A stretch of 64,000 nucleotides of DNA from Nothopassalora personata (lineage: Eukaryota; Ascomycota; Dothideomycetes; Mycosphaerellales; Mycosphaerellaceae): contig CM066294.1 in assembly GCA_033816765.1 (NCBI GenBank), positions 3,162,001 through 3,226,000 of the forward strand, given 5' to 3'. Below, in pieces: positions 30,290 through 41,373 of the stretch. Each line of letters opens with the position of its first letter. The stretch's first letter is position 1. Below the pieces are notes generated by a model. That model did not search any database, was not told where the DNA came from, and saw only the letters and a list, made by a program, of their open reading frames with translations. The translations under genes were made by a program, and so were the position numbers.

Positions 30290-33200
30290 CACTACTAGCT
30301 TTTAAAATACCTAATATATAAGCCTAAATTAAGTAAATAATTTAACTTACTAATTAACTTACTATAACGCAATAGTTATAAGCTCGAAAGGCGCTTAATA
30401 GGACTTTGCTACTAACCTAAAAAGGACTTTTCTAAAAGTATAGCTACATTGTTATTAAAATTAGAGGGATGTTCTCCTATCTCTATTAAACACCTATTAT
30501 ATAGCAGTATAATACCCCTAGTAGACCTACAAGGAAACTTCTATTAGGCCCATTTAAGTTATTATAGCTAGTATCGATACATCTAGTATATACGACCTAG
30601 TACTACTAGTAGATACTATTGTCCTTAAGGGTTAGAACTAATAGAATAAGTTTAACCGTTAGTTAGAGCTCTATACTAAGTATCTAAGCATCTAGAAGTA
30701 TATAGATCCTTATTAGTTACTATCTAAACTAGTAGAACTTGTCTTCCTTTTTTTAAGGAGATCTAATTAGTATATACTATACTAAATGCTATAGCTATAG
30801 ATAGGAAGCTTATTAAGCTATAGTAGTTAGAAGTAGATTATAGATAAAGGATATATAACATCTTCACTATTATAAGGTCTAAGCTAGTTACCTATCTAAT
30901 TATGACTATAACTAAGTTAGGCTAAGAACTTCTATATAGTAAACCTACTCTTAGAGCGAGGTATAATATACTAAAGGAGAAGTATAGACTAGATTATATA
31001 CTATAAAAGAGATAGCTTACCCTTAAGTTATCTAGACTATAAAAGAGCTAAACCTGAAGGATTTATAACTAGTACTTAGACTAGCTAGTCTTATAGAGTA
31101 AAATACTTAGATATAGCTATACTAAGAATAACAACCTTAGTAGATACTTCCTCTATACTATATAGAAGTAGGTACTAAGCTACGGGCTTCTTTATATAAT
31201 AAGTAGAAGCGTAATTATATATTACTTACTAAGCTTACTAAGTAATACCTTAAATAGATATATAATATAGCTCTAGTATACTAGGATTAATTAGTCTTTA
31301 TAACCTTTACTAATAAGTCTTCTACTAAGATAGTCTAAATAACTACTATGTAGAAAGATTAATTAATTAATTGTTCTATTAACGTACTATATAAGTCTAA
31401 GACTGTATACTACAAGTTGTAACCTACGACTAAATTTAAATAGAAAGAGAAAAGTACCGTTACGCCTAGATATAAATACTCTTTAAACGTTTACTTATTC
31501 GAGATAAAGACTAAATATATTACTACGGAGGCGCGCCGCGTACCCGGTAGTTGTGTCTTATATCTTATGTTATAGTTTATTGCCTTACTCTAGGTATACG
31601 GGCAAGTTTAACGTTATACCTTAAAGACGTAAAGAAAAGAAGAATTGCCTAAATTACTGCGCTAGCTATGTATATTATACGTACTAAATAAATTTTTCCT
31701 TAAAGAGAGAACTAACTCTCTTAGTTCTAGCTATTAGTAGTAGTATATATAGTTTATATTACCTCTCTTAGTTCTAGCCGAGTCCTAGTAGTCTACGTAG
31801 TTTATAAATATCTCTCTTAGTTCTAGTCTAGTAGTTTATGTAGTTTACGACCTACCTTTACGTAGGCTTCTTCCGGTCGTTTAAGTATAGTTAGTTAGTT
31901 CCTTATTCCCTTCTTCTTCTCCCTCCTTTAAGGTAACTTACTTGTTGTTTTATTTTACGCGTTGTATTATACGTACGTATAAATAACGGGAGAGAAGGAG
32001 GTTTTAAGAGGAGTTTTAAGAGGAAGAGACTTTATATTCCTTTATTGAAACGAAGGTACTTACGTTATCTACTACGTAAAGACGCTCTTTATAGACAATA
32101 CTACGTAGAAAGAGAATATATAAATAAATACTACCTATATATAAGATTAGGGTAAAAAGAGCCGTAGTAATAGTAACGGATAAAAGAATAATACGCCTAA
32201 TAATAAAGGAAAGAATAAACTAAAGAGACACTAGAATAATACTAGTAAGCCTAAGGATAAGTACTATAGTAGCTTCGATTTATATAACGTAATTAACCTA
32301 AGTGTTACGGAATAATTTCTATAGACCCTAGAATTATAATAACGAGACGAGCACACAACTTATCCTACCTAAGCGCTTAGACTTAGGGCGATTAAACTGC
32401 TTATGCTTAGACTAATTAGACTGCTTATGCTTAGAATAATTAGACTAATCACCGAGATCTACGAATCTCCTTTATATTTAGGAACGCTAAGAATCCCTTA
32501 TAGTTTCGATGCGTTCAACTTATGTTACTATCTTACTAATTGGAATACACTCTTATTTTCATTATTTATCTTCGCTTAGCTCGCTTTAGCCTCTCTAAAG
32601 AATACCGCTACGTAACTTAACTTATCTCTCTTTTAAGACTAGCCCTAGAACGAGACGTAGCACTAAGTAAGTATCTACTTAAGAATTAGTATACTAAGTA
32701 GCTAAAGAAGTGCTTTAAGAACTTTATTAACTATCACTTAGGTAATAATAGTAAATAGCTACTAAGTGTTATAAATTATAACGGTCGTACTAATAATAAA
32801 GAGACTAGTTAATTACTCAATGTAAGACTACTAGTAGAAAAGAATTTACTAGCCTTACTATCTTTTTAAGCTTAATTAGTAAATTAGGCCTCTAATTTAG
32901 AGATTTCTAGATATATAACAATTACTTAGATACCTATATAATAAACTACTATACTAGGTAGTAATAGAGCTTGTTACTAAGCGCCTTACTACCTTATAGA
33001 TCTAAGCTATAATAATTACCTTTCTAGTAGTAGCGCTAGGGCGCGTTTATATAAAAATATATAGGAGTATTTATTTAACTTATTAAATGTTACTTACTAT
33101 CCTAGGTTTTATATAAATATTATCTTATATATACGTATAGAAGTAGCTAGGCTCTAGTAGTACAGTTATACTAATAGTATATAGTATATTAACTATAAAC

Positions 33201-33302
33201 TAATAGACCTATAATAATCTACTAGTAGAATCCTCTTCTTTAAGATAGTTATACTACCTTAATTACGTATAGTCTACTAATAGCTATTAGGTACTAATAG
33301 AC
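30290..33302. mobile_element. RIP-mutated older transposon sequence, left of the nested Gypsy element
   Basis: There is no open frame of length in any phase, and CpA/TpG are very rare, while TpA, TAG and TAA are abundant. Around 30640-31240 the plus strand, read through its stops, resembles a copia-type gag (for example RYNILKEKYRLDY after an LYTKYLSI...KYIDPY stretch), but I hold this loosely. A three-copy repeat of about 48 bases (31716-31860) and a two-copy 24-base repeat (about 32393-32450) are present. The same kind of sequence resumes right of the Gypsy element, so the Gypsy copy is nested in it. Confidence 0.55.
31716..31860. repeat. Three-copy minisatellite, period about 48 bases
   Basis: CTCTCTTAGTTCTAG starts at 31716, 31763 and 31812, each followed by a TAGT- and AGTTTA-rich spacer. 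It lies inside RIP-mutated sequence and may be part of an old LTR. Confidence 0.55.
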
Positions 33303-33307
33303 GTACC
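33303..33307. repeat. Target-site duplication GTACC, left copy
   Basis: GTACC directly precedes the 5' LTR and is repeated exactly at 38957-38961, directly after the 3' LTR. Confidence 0.85.
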
Positions 33308-33505
33308 TATAAGGGTAGCCTATAGCTAACCCTTACATATAATGCGGCTATACCCGGCTTAGCATACCGCACGTAACGCGCATACGTACACTAGGAGACG
33401 CGTACAGCGTCTATAGAAGAAAGTAAGCTTTAGTTTATCTACGATTAGAAGATCGTAGGCGTGCTATATATTACGACATCCCCTTATAGCCTTACGGTCC
33501 TTATA
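33308..33505 (+). repeat. 5' LTR of the Gypsy element
   Basis: It is 198 bases long and aligns without gaps to the 3' LTR with 12 differences, all transitions. Nine of the twelve are in CpA/TpG versus TpA context. It ends CCTTATA, forming an inverted repeat with its start TATAAGG. Confidence 0.9.
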
Positions 33506-34548
33506 GTTCTAAAGCTTCCCTTCGCTATAATCTATATACGCTATAGAGCCCGATCGCGACGTATACGACGGCGAGTCGCCTACGCCGCCCCCTAAGCCCT
33601 AGAGCATAGTAGTAGGCGCGTCGTGTAGCCTTAGTTACGAGAAGAGAGGCCTTACGGGCTAAGATTAAAGAGTAAGAGATATAGCGGGAGATCGAGCGGC
33701 TAGAGATCTTACGCGCTATAAGCGTACCGCCTCTAGAGCGTATAGGAGGGAGGAGAAAAGATTACCTCCCTACTATAACCCCTACCTCTATCTCTATAAC
33801 CACTAACGATAATATTATAGTACGAGGCGCGGCCGTAGCGCATACGACGCGACCGCGTCTAAAAGAGCCGATGCCTTTTAGAGGGGATTCGATAAGGAAG
33901 GTAAGGGTATTCCTTCGGGAGCTCTTACTTATCTTCGCCCTCTTAGGTACTATGTACGTAATAGACGAATTAAAGGTCCTATATAGGGTTATATACCTTA
34001 GCGGAGAGGTAAGCGAGCGATAGTATACTAACTATAGCGCCGTTAACCTTATAGGGTATATATACTAGGACTTTAAGGAGTTCTCCCGAGACGTATACGG
34101 CGATCCTATAAATCGCGTGCTTAACGTTATATTAGAGTACGAGGTTACGAGATAGAAGGACAACTAGATAGCGCGACAGTTCGCGACTAAGCTAGATGTT
34201 ATAGAGGACTAGTTAGGTAACTACTCGGAAGCGTAACGTATACGGTAACTACTAGCAAAGCTTACGCCTCGCTTACGGTCCGCTATCGTTAGCTACTATA
34301 ATATCCCTACGACTAGAGAAGACCTAGTAGTCCTAGCCTCGCGTATCGAAAGCACCGAGCGCCGAGGTAGTAGCGGAGGGCACGACCGCGGGTAGTATAT
34401 ACGTCGTAAGCGTAAAGCTAAGGGCGTACATAAGCGGGCCGATCGCCTAAAGCAATAGAAGTAGAGTTAAGTACCGGGCGCCTTAGGTACGAGTTAGTAG
34501 CGAGACGCCGGTAGCTCGTCTTTAACTAGCTAGAAGTCGAAAGTAGAG

Positions 34549-34590
34549 TACTACGGCTACGGTAGGAAGGGTTACTATAAGACGGAGTGC
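34549..34590 (+). pseudogene. RIP-mutated gag zinc knuckle
   Basis: The frame reads YYGYGRKGYYKTEC. This is the CCHC spacing (x2, x4, x4), with two Cys changed to Tyr (TGY to TAY), His changed to Tyr (CAY to TAY) and the last Cys intact. All three changes are what RIP at CpA/TpG would produce. It marks the end of gag. Confidence 0.75.
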
Positions 34591-35339
34591 CGAAATAGAC
34601 ACCTATAGAAAGACCGTAATACGTAAGCGGTTCGTAGGTTAGAAACTATCGAGGCTTTAACTAAGAAGGGTAAATAGGGAAAAGGTAGAGGACTAGGTAA
34701 GGGTCGCTCCTAAGTCCGAGTTTCTATATAGACCCCTTAAGGTAAGTCGATACGAGTCTAGCGCGTTACTTACGAGGCGCCGTCGAGATATATAAGGGCT
34801 TTTGCGAGGCTACGTTTCTCCTAGATAATAGTGTAGATTTAAGCTTAGTATTATACGAGTATATACTCCGATACTAGATATAGCCTATTAGTAGTATAAA
34901 GCTTCTAAATCTAGAGTCGTACGCGTAGGACTAAGGGTATTACTACGGCGCCTATATAGTTTACGTACGACTAGCTAACGATATAGGAGTAGAGCGCGTA
35001 AGCGACGCTATCTACTATGTAGCGCCTATAGGTAGGTCGTTAGTTATTTTAGGTAGACCCTAGCGGTATCGTAATTGGATAGTAAAGGCCGATAAGGATA
35101 ACTAGTAGTACTACGGTATAGAGACGCCTACAATTTAGTAGCGTCATGTACGCGAGTTCCTTAAGGATCTTAAGAGCTTAAAGTAGGTTTATACGATAAG
35201 TATTCGGGTTATTACTATAGTAGTATCCGAAGAAGAGGGCCCCTCGTAGCCTAAAGAATTTATAGACTTCCGAGATATATACGTACCTAATAAGTAGGCG
35301 AAGCGTAAGATACCCGACGGGGTTAAGTATACGATTAAT

Positions 35340-35480
35340 CTCGTTAAAGGAAAGAAACCCCCTTTTAAGCCGCTATACCACTAGTCCTTAACTAAGCTAG
35401 AGGCCTTAAAGGAGTACCTTACGTAAGTAATAGAGAAGGGGTAATTTAGGCAATCCGTAAGCGAGGCGGGTGCGCCTAAG
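35340..35480 (+). pseudogene. Reverse transcriptase N-terminal remnant
   Basis: Read through stops, the frame gives KGKKPPFKPLYH, then SLTKLEALKEYLT, VIEKG and SVSEAGAP. This is the region just before the RT fingers in Gypsy elements (PP...YRLS...EL..L+EYL...KG.IR.S.S..GAP). The catalytic YxDD part does not follow; sequence jumps to a region leading to integrase. Confidence 0.7.
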
Positions 35481-35779
35481 AGAGGACGAGCCTATAGTAA
35501 GGCTCGTAACCGCTACCTATAAGAATATATAGGATAAGGCGACGATAATAGTAGTAGGAGCCTACGAGCTATAGGGGACCTAATCGCTACTAGTAAGAGT
35601 ATACGCTATAATAATATAAGGCGGCCTAGGTAAACTACTTATACTACTAATAAAAATCGTATAGGGGAGAGACGATAGGTACGTCGTATACTTATCGTAG
35701 GCGCCTAGCGAAGGGGACGCTAAGGACTAGTATATAAAAGACGGGTTAGTCTATCGTAGGAACACGATTATAGTACCCG

Positions 35780-36370
35780 AAGATTATATAGTAAGAGCAT
35801 AGCTACTCTATATACATTATAACGACCTACTAGTAGGGCACTTTAGTAAGGTAAAAACTAAAGAGCTACTACGACGTTATTACTAGTAGGAATTACTTAG
35901 TAAGGAAGTAAGGGAGTATATTAGAAACTATAGGGCGTATTAGACCTCGAAGGCGAGGCGCTATCGACCCTACGGCGAGCTACGGCTACTACCTAGGCTA
36001 GATAGTCTATAGTAGGAAATTACTATAGATTTTATTACGGACCTACCGCTAAGTAAGCGAGGAGAATGCGTATATAATGCGATTCTAGTAATCGTCGACC
36101 GCTACTCTAAAATGAACTTATACATTCCTACCACTAAGACATATATAGCGGCGGAGCTTACGAGGATCTTACGAGACGAAGTCGTACGGCATTATAGTAT
36201 ACTAGCGGGTATAGTAAGTAACCGTAGGTTAGTGTTTACGAGCAAGTTCTAGAGTAACTTCTACTTCGAGGCGTAGGTGAAGCGTAAGCTGTCTATAGCT
36301 TTCTACCCTTAGACTAACGGTTAGACTAAGAGGGTAAACTAAACCTTAGAATAGTACCTTCGTTATTACT
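35780..36370 (+). pseudogene. Integrase remnant (zinc-binding part and catalytic core)
   Basis: Read through stops: IHYNDLLVGHFSKVKTKELL, YYYWE, then ITIDFITDLPLSK (first catalytic Asp), VIVDRYSKMNLYIPTT (second Asp), IVSNRRLVFTSKF and TNG.TKRVN. Spacing and order are those of Ty3/Gypsy integrase. Trp, Gln and Asp codons are replaced by TAG or by Asn in several places. Confidence 0.85.
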
Positions 36371-36899
36371 ATAGTAAGAACTAGATAGAGTAGGCTAAGT
36401 AGCTAGCTATTACTAAATTTGCATGTAATAATAGCGTCTACCCTACGCTACGTATAAGCCTATTCGAGATAGCGTATAGTTAGAGACCTAAGATTACCCT
36501 AACACCTATAGGATCTCGAGGCGAGATCCGGAAAGGGGAGGTACTAGTAGTAGTAGACTTAGTTAACCGTATACGAGAGATACGCGCTACGCTTACGAAG
36601 CGTTAGAAAATCGTAGTAGCTAATTAGACTCGCTACTATAATAAGACTTATAAGGCTAAGAGCTATCGCGTAGGCGATATAGTCTTATTATCTACGAGGA
36701 ACCTAAGGTTAGGATTGCCGAAGAAGAAGATAGGTCCGAAGTTTATTAGACCGTACCGCATTATTAACGCTATCGGTTCGTAGGCGTACCGCCTAGTACT
36801 ACTAGCCGACTTAAGAATTTATAATGTATTCTATGTATCCCTCCTCGAGCTGTACGCGGGCAGCGAGAAGGATAGAGGTACTATAGCCCTCGCGAATAA

Positions 36900-37030
36900 G
36901 GACGGGGAATATAAAGTAGAGGTAGTACTAGGAAAGCGTAAGTATAAGGGTAAAGTGTAGTACCTAGTACGATAGAAGGGCTAGCTAGAAGAGTATAATA
37001 GCTAGGAGCTAGTATAAGGACTCGCGAATG
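36900..37030 (+). pseudogene. Chromodomain remnant at the integrase C-terminus
   Basis: Read through stops: GEYKVEVVLGKRKYKGKV, YLVR, KG, EEYNS and ELV. This matches the pattern of an integrase chromodomain, with former Gln and Trp codons now TAG. It is preceded by AYRLVLLADLRIYNVFYVSL, the usual linker. This places the element among chromoviruses. Confidence 0.8.
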
Positions 37031-38743
37031 CTACGCGTATAGTAGCCGAATATAAGGCGTTAGCGAAGACGGTATAAGCCGACGGAAGGATCCGCGAAGG
37101 CTACGCGTATAGTAGTCGAATATAAGGTACCTACGAAGGCTATATAAGGCGCTAAAATAAGGGTATAGGTTATATATTTAGGCCTTAACCCTTCGGTAGC
37201 TAGATATAAGGACCTCTACCCCCGATAGTAAACTTAGCTATAACTAGTATAGAAGACACTAACCTATAGTGTCTTCTATCGGACTAAAAGACTCGCTTAC
37301 TTAGTCGAGCGAACACCCCCGATAGTAATAACATTAGAGAGGGAGGTAAGGAGAGAGAAGAGTAGAGAGAAGAGTATTCATTTTAAAAATAAACTTTTAT
37401 AGGGCGCGCTACGGCGCTACGTAGATAGGAGATAGGCGCGTAGTAGGCGGCTAATATACGCGGAGCGCGCGATTACTCGTTATTATCCTCCTTATTATCC
37501 TCCTTATTATACTCGCCCCGTAGGGCTAGTAGTAAGAAGGCCCTATCGGCCGTAGTAGTATTAATGTTTCTAGCCTATAGGAACTATAACTACGGTTAGT
37601 ATAGAACACGTATACGATACGTATATTACTTATAGCACGGCCGAGCTTAAAGAGCCTATTAAGGGCCCTATTCTACTCTTACTATAGAACTACGGACGTA
37701 GTAGCGGCGGCGGAGGAGGGGGCAGTAGTAGTAGAGGCGCCGGCGAAGCGTACGCGGGTGTCGCCTATACGCTTATTCTTATAGGTAGAGAACTGCCTCT
37801 TAGCCTAGGAGGAGGTTAGCCGATTTATATAGGGAGCGATAGTACGCCGTATACGGCGAGCGTAGGGAGCGCTAGCGAGGCGTAGCACTTACCTCTAAGA
37901 TCTACTCGCCTTGCTAGGCGTAGACCTCGTACTACTAGTCTAGAGTATCCTACTCTTACTTAGTAATAGAGTTACTAAGCCCCTAGATAAGCTTATCGCG
38001 CTAAGCGCGAGCGGCGCGTAGGCGAGCTACTAGCTACGCGATAGCGACGCTAGTGTTACTAACGTAGGGGTGCCTAATATCTCTATAGCGCCTATACTTC
38101 TTAAGTAACTCGCCGGTAGTAACACTATTATACGTATCCTACTTGTCTACTATACTATTAGTAAGCGCATCGTAAGTAAAGAGCGTAGCAAATACTTACT
38201 AGTTACGAAGTATAGGAGATAACGTATATATATCTTAATGTCTATACCTAGGCGCCTAGCTAGTAAGGACTTAGGGGTCTACGGCCCTAGTACGCTAAAC
38301 TTACGCTTCGCTAGCGTGTCTAGTGCGCCGAGCGCGCTAGACATCTATGCTAGAAGTACTAGTAATAGTATTAGTAGTACTAATAGGCCCCCTATAAGGG
38401 CCTCCTAGCGGAGCTAGTCTTAGATAGCTTCGTCTAAAGCTATAGTAGTGCCAGCGGGTCGCTAGATAGTCGCTAGCGAGGAGCTAGTAGATCGCTAGTA
38501 GTACGGGTGTAGTACGCTTCGAGAACGTAGTATAAGGGAAAAGAAGGAAAAGGAGGGAGAGGGTACCCTTCTTAAACCCTCGAGTTAGTAAACCCGGTAA
38601 CTATAACTTTATACCTACCTACACCCCGATAACAATACGTACGAGACCCGTAGGCGGGTCGTATAGTAACGGAATCTACGAGAAGTAGATAGATTACTTA
38701 TATAGAAACCTCCTAAAGCCGCGAGCTAAGGGTAGCTCGTCCT

Positions 38744-38757
38744 AGAAGGGGAGGCAG
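38744..38757 (+). other. Polypurine tract of the Gypsy element
   Basis: AGAAGGGGAGGCAG lies directly upstream of the 3' LTR, the expected site of plus-strand priming. One C interrupts it. Confidence 0.6.
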
Positions 38758-38758
38758 T

Positions 38759-38956
38759 TATAAGGGCAGCCTATAGCTAACCCTTATATATAATGCGGCT
38801 ATGCCCGGCTTAGTATGCCGTACGTAACGCGTATACGTACACTAGGAGATGCGTATAGCGTCTATAGAAGAAAGTAAACTTTAGTTTATCTACGATTAGA
38901 AGATCGTAGGCGTGCTATATATTGCGACATCTCCTTATAGCCTTACGGTCCTTATA
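38759..38956 (+). repeat. 3' LTR of the Gypsy element
   Basis: It is 198 bases, the same length as the 5' LTR and colinear with it. The differences are transitions only. Confidence 0.9.
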
Positions 38957-38961
38957 GTACC
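38957..38961. repeat. Target-site duplication GTACC, right copy
   Basis: It is identical to 33303-33307 and directly abuts the 3' LTR end. Confidence 0.85.
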
Positions 38962-39480
38962 CTACTAAAGTAAACTAAAGAGAACTATATAGCGTAATTT
39001 ATTACTATAATTAGTAAGGGCGACATTAATATTTAGCCTAAATATACGAATATTAACCGTATAGTTATAGTAGTTATAAATAGTACTAAGCGTATAAAAG
39101 GTATAGCTATATCTAGTAGGATCTCTACTAAATATTATAAGCTCTTAAGGCGCTAATAGTATTCAATCTTTAGCTATATCAGTACTAAACGTATTAATTA
39201 ATTATTATGTAGAGTTAAGAGGGTAATTATTAATAAGGATTGTCCTTAGGTACCTCTTATATTCTATTATTAAGTATATAGTTTTAGTAAAGCCCGTAAA
39301 GTAACTAATAGAGTTTAGTCTATTAGGTTAATAATACTCTATAGTTATATAGCTATAGACTTAGCTAAATTTAAGCCTACCTATAGTAGTAGTATTATAA
39401 TAGGTAGATATTTTAGTAGATAGGACAATTAGATTCAAGGATTGCAACAAAGAAATAAGAGTTAATTACGTAACACTTGC
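38962..39480. mobile_element. RIP-mutated older sequence, right of the Gypsy element
   Basis: It has the same CpA-poor, TAG-rich composition as 30290-33302, and is probably the other part of the element or repeat into which the Gypsy copy inserted. TTGCGCTAGCTATATAT at about 39477 recalls TGCGCTAGCTATGTAT near 31659, so the two may be ends of one older LTR element. Confidence 0.45.
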
Positions 39481-39540
39481 GCTAGCTATATATAGCTGGC
39501 CTACTGCCTATTTAGGTTAGCTTTGGGCTAAGCACGACTA

Positions 39541-39571
39541 CATAGCAATACGAAAGCATCGTGGCACACGT
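39541..39571 (-). repeat. Right arm of the 31-base inverted repeat framing the island
   Basis: It contains GAAAGCATCGTGGCACACGT, the exact reverse complement of 30099-30118. The remaining 11 bases match with three transitions. Normal base composition resumes outside it. Confidence 0.6.
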
Positions 39572-41373
39572 GAAGGCCAAGAAGAAACGACACATCCGAA
39601 ACATCGTGCGCGACCTTCAATGGTCAATTTCCGAATCCCTGAACCTCAGAGCTACCGCATTAGATCTGTGTAGATTCGCCATTGTGTTGTGTACGACGCA
39701 AATATGAAAATGCGCTATGACCCAGTAAGCGCCCCAAATAATAATAATACCTTGATGATCTTCCGTACCGCCGCTCCAGTGTGCCCCTTCCGCTGCAGAC
39801 AGACGCTGTACCGTAAGGTCTGCGGTAGCGCGAAACTCAGCCATAATTCCGATTCGCTGACAGCCTTGCACTGAATCCGAAGTGAATGATGAATTTTGGG
39901 GTGAACGGGGCCGCGCACGAGCGTCTAAACTTCGGCATGGGCGGAGTGCGAGCCAGGCTGTGTGGTGCATCGCGCAGGGTATGCATGCGGCCAATTTTTT
40001 GGTGCACATGTCGTGTGTGCTGACACTGTGCTCTGCATTCGTAAGTGTCCAGTTCCGGCATAAGGCTAGCATGTACAACCTTGTAGCGATTGCTGACGGA
40101 CGACGCGGACGGTGGCACAGCAACGGAGACAGCAAGGGCCTTATCAGGCTTCTCCTTTTCAGGTTCAAGTCGATGTTTCGTCGCTCTCATCATCATAGCG
40201 TCTGTCAACAGCAGAGTACTGTTCCCGCGTCGATCATTGATCCTAGCAAAAACCAGGATTACAGCAACTCGGCGAACGGCGAAACTCTTCCTGTCCAAAT
40301 ACTCAACATGTCCTTACCAACAACATCCACAACATCAACCCTCCCTGCTCGCCCCTGCAGCGATCACATTCATTGCGCGCACGCCACACCTCCCATCGCC
40401 AGGATCCCGAGGCCGGGGGCAAGCTCCCAGAGGTGTGGGTATGGGTCAATTTTCCGTTTGGAGGATGTGAGGAGAGGATGCGTGAAGATGGTGTTGTAGG
40501 AATAAGGTCTATGGGGTTGAACTGCGTTTGGTCGACAGCGACGCGAGTAGGCGGGGCGGCTGTGGATGTGGTGAGTGGTGATTGGTGTTTGGCGATTGAT
40601 TGTGAGTGTAAGGAGGAGGATTGGGGGGTTGTGGTGGTTTAAGATCCTTCTCAGAGGTGGAGCGGAGAGCCACTCCCTGAACTGTGTTGAGGTTGATGGT
40701 GTTGAGTCCCCGTCGTGAAAGCTGCTGTAATGAGGCATTGTGAGTTTTGGCTATTCGGCTCACCATGCCTGGAATGTCGCTGTCCGCGCGCAGCCTTGCG
40801 AACGTGTGATGGATCGGACTCTTCTGTTAAGTTTGGCCATCAGTCAAGACAGACCCTCATACTTCCTACTCTAGACGGAGAGCATGCCACAGAGCTTCCA
40901 ATCTATAACATCTTTCTTTCATTACTCGCATCTACCAAGAATCGTACACTAGCTACCATGGCTGTAAAAGACATAGAATCGATAAGATATGCTCCGCTGT
41001 TCTTCCAACGCAATCCCTCGGGTATCACCGCGCGCAGCAACCAAGTGACGAAGACCACCCACCTTCAACGACCAGGCCGAAAGAGGATCTGAGTCAAGTC
41101 AGATAAAGGAGGCACGCCACCAACGCCACGCTGATACTAAACAGCCAGAAAAAAATCGGTGGCAAACATCAGAAACAGAAATCAAAACAGGTCATTTGCG
41201 CTGCCGTGTACGTGTTGTCTCTTGTGCTGCATTTCGCGTAGCCCTTCGAATTGCGCTGCAATGATGGTGCGAACGTGGAAGTAGTGTTGATACAAAAAAG
41301 CGATCCGAACGCCGTCTGGTCGTAAAGTCGTGGATGTATTATTGTGGTTTCAGAGTCGTTGGCAATCCCAGTG
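39572..41373. other. 1.8 kb without a recognised gene
   Basis: Normal composition returns here. Several frames of 60-200 codons overlap on both strands, but none has a domain, secretion signal or credible splice sites. The stretch includes the 3' flank of the acidic nuclear protein gene. Confidence 0.35.

Larger units (their letters stand above)
33308..38956 (+). mobile_element. RIP-inactivated Ty3/Gypsy chromovirus with both LTRs
   Basis: This 5,649-base element has two 198-base LTRs, a 5-base target duplication (GTACC), a polypurine tract before the 3' LTR and plus-strand remnants in the order gag zinc knuckle, protease region, reverse transcriptase N-terminus, integrase, chromodomain. All frames are broken, mostly by TAG at former CAG or TGG codons, as expected for C-to-T change at CpA on both strands. 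The LTR ends read TATAAGG and CCTTATA, which restore to the usual TG...CA ends if the first and last dinucleotides were hit. Between the RT N-terminus and the integrase zinc-binding part only about 300 bases remain, so most of RT and RNase H is deleted. A stretch of 1.7 kb after the chromodomain is unassigned. Confidence 0.9.

Noticed and set aside
30290..39480. A gene-poor AT isochore or centromere as an explanation for the ORF desert
   Set aside because: LTRs, target duplication, integrase and chromodomain remnants show it is RIP-mutated transposon sequence.
39617..40770. Overlapping frames of up to 205 codons right of the island
   Set aside because: Several frames on both strands are equally open, with low-complexity content and no recognisable protein features.
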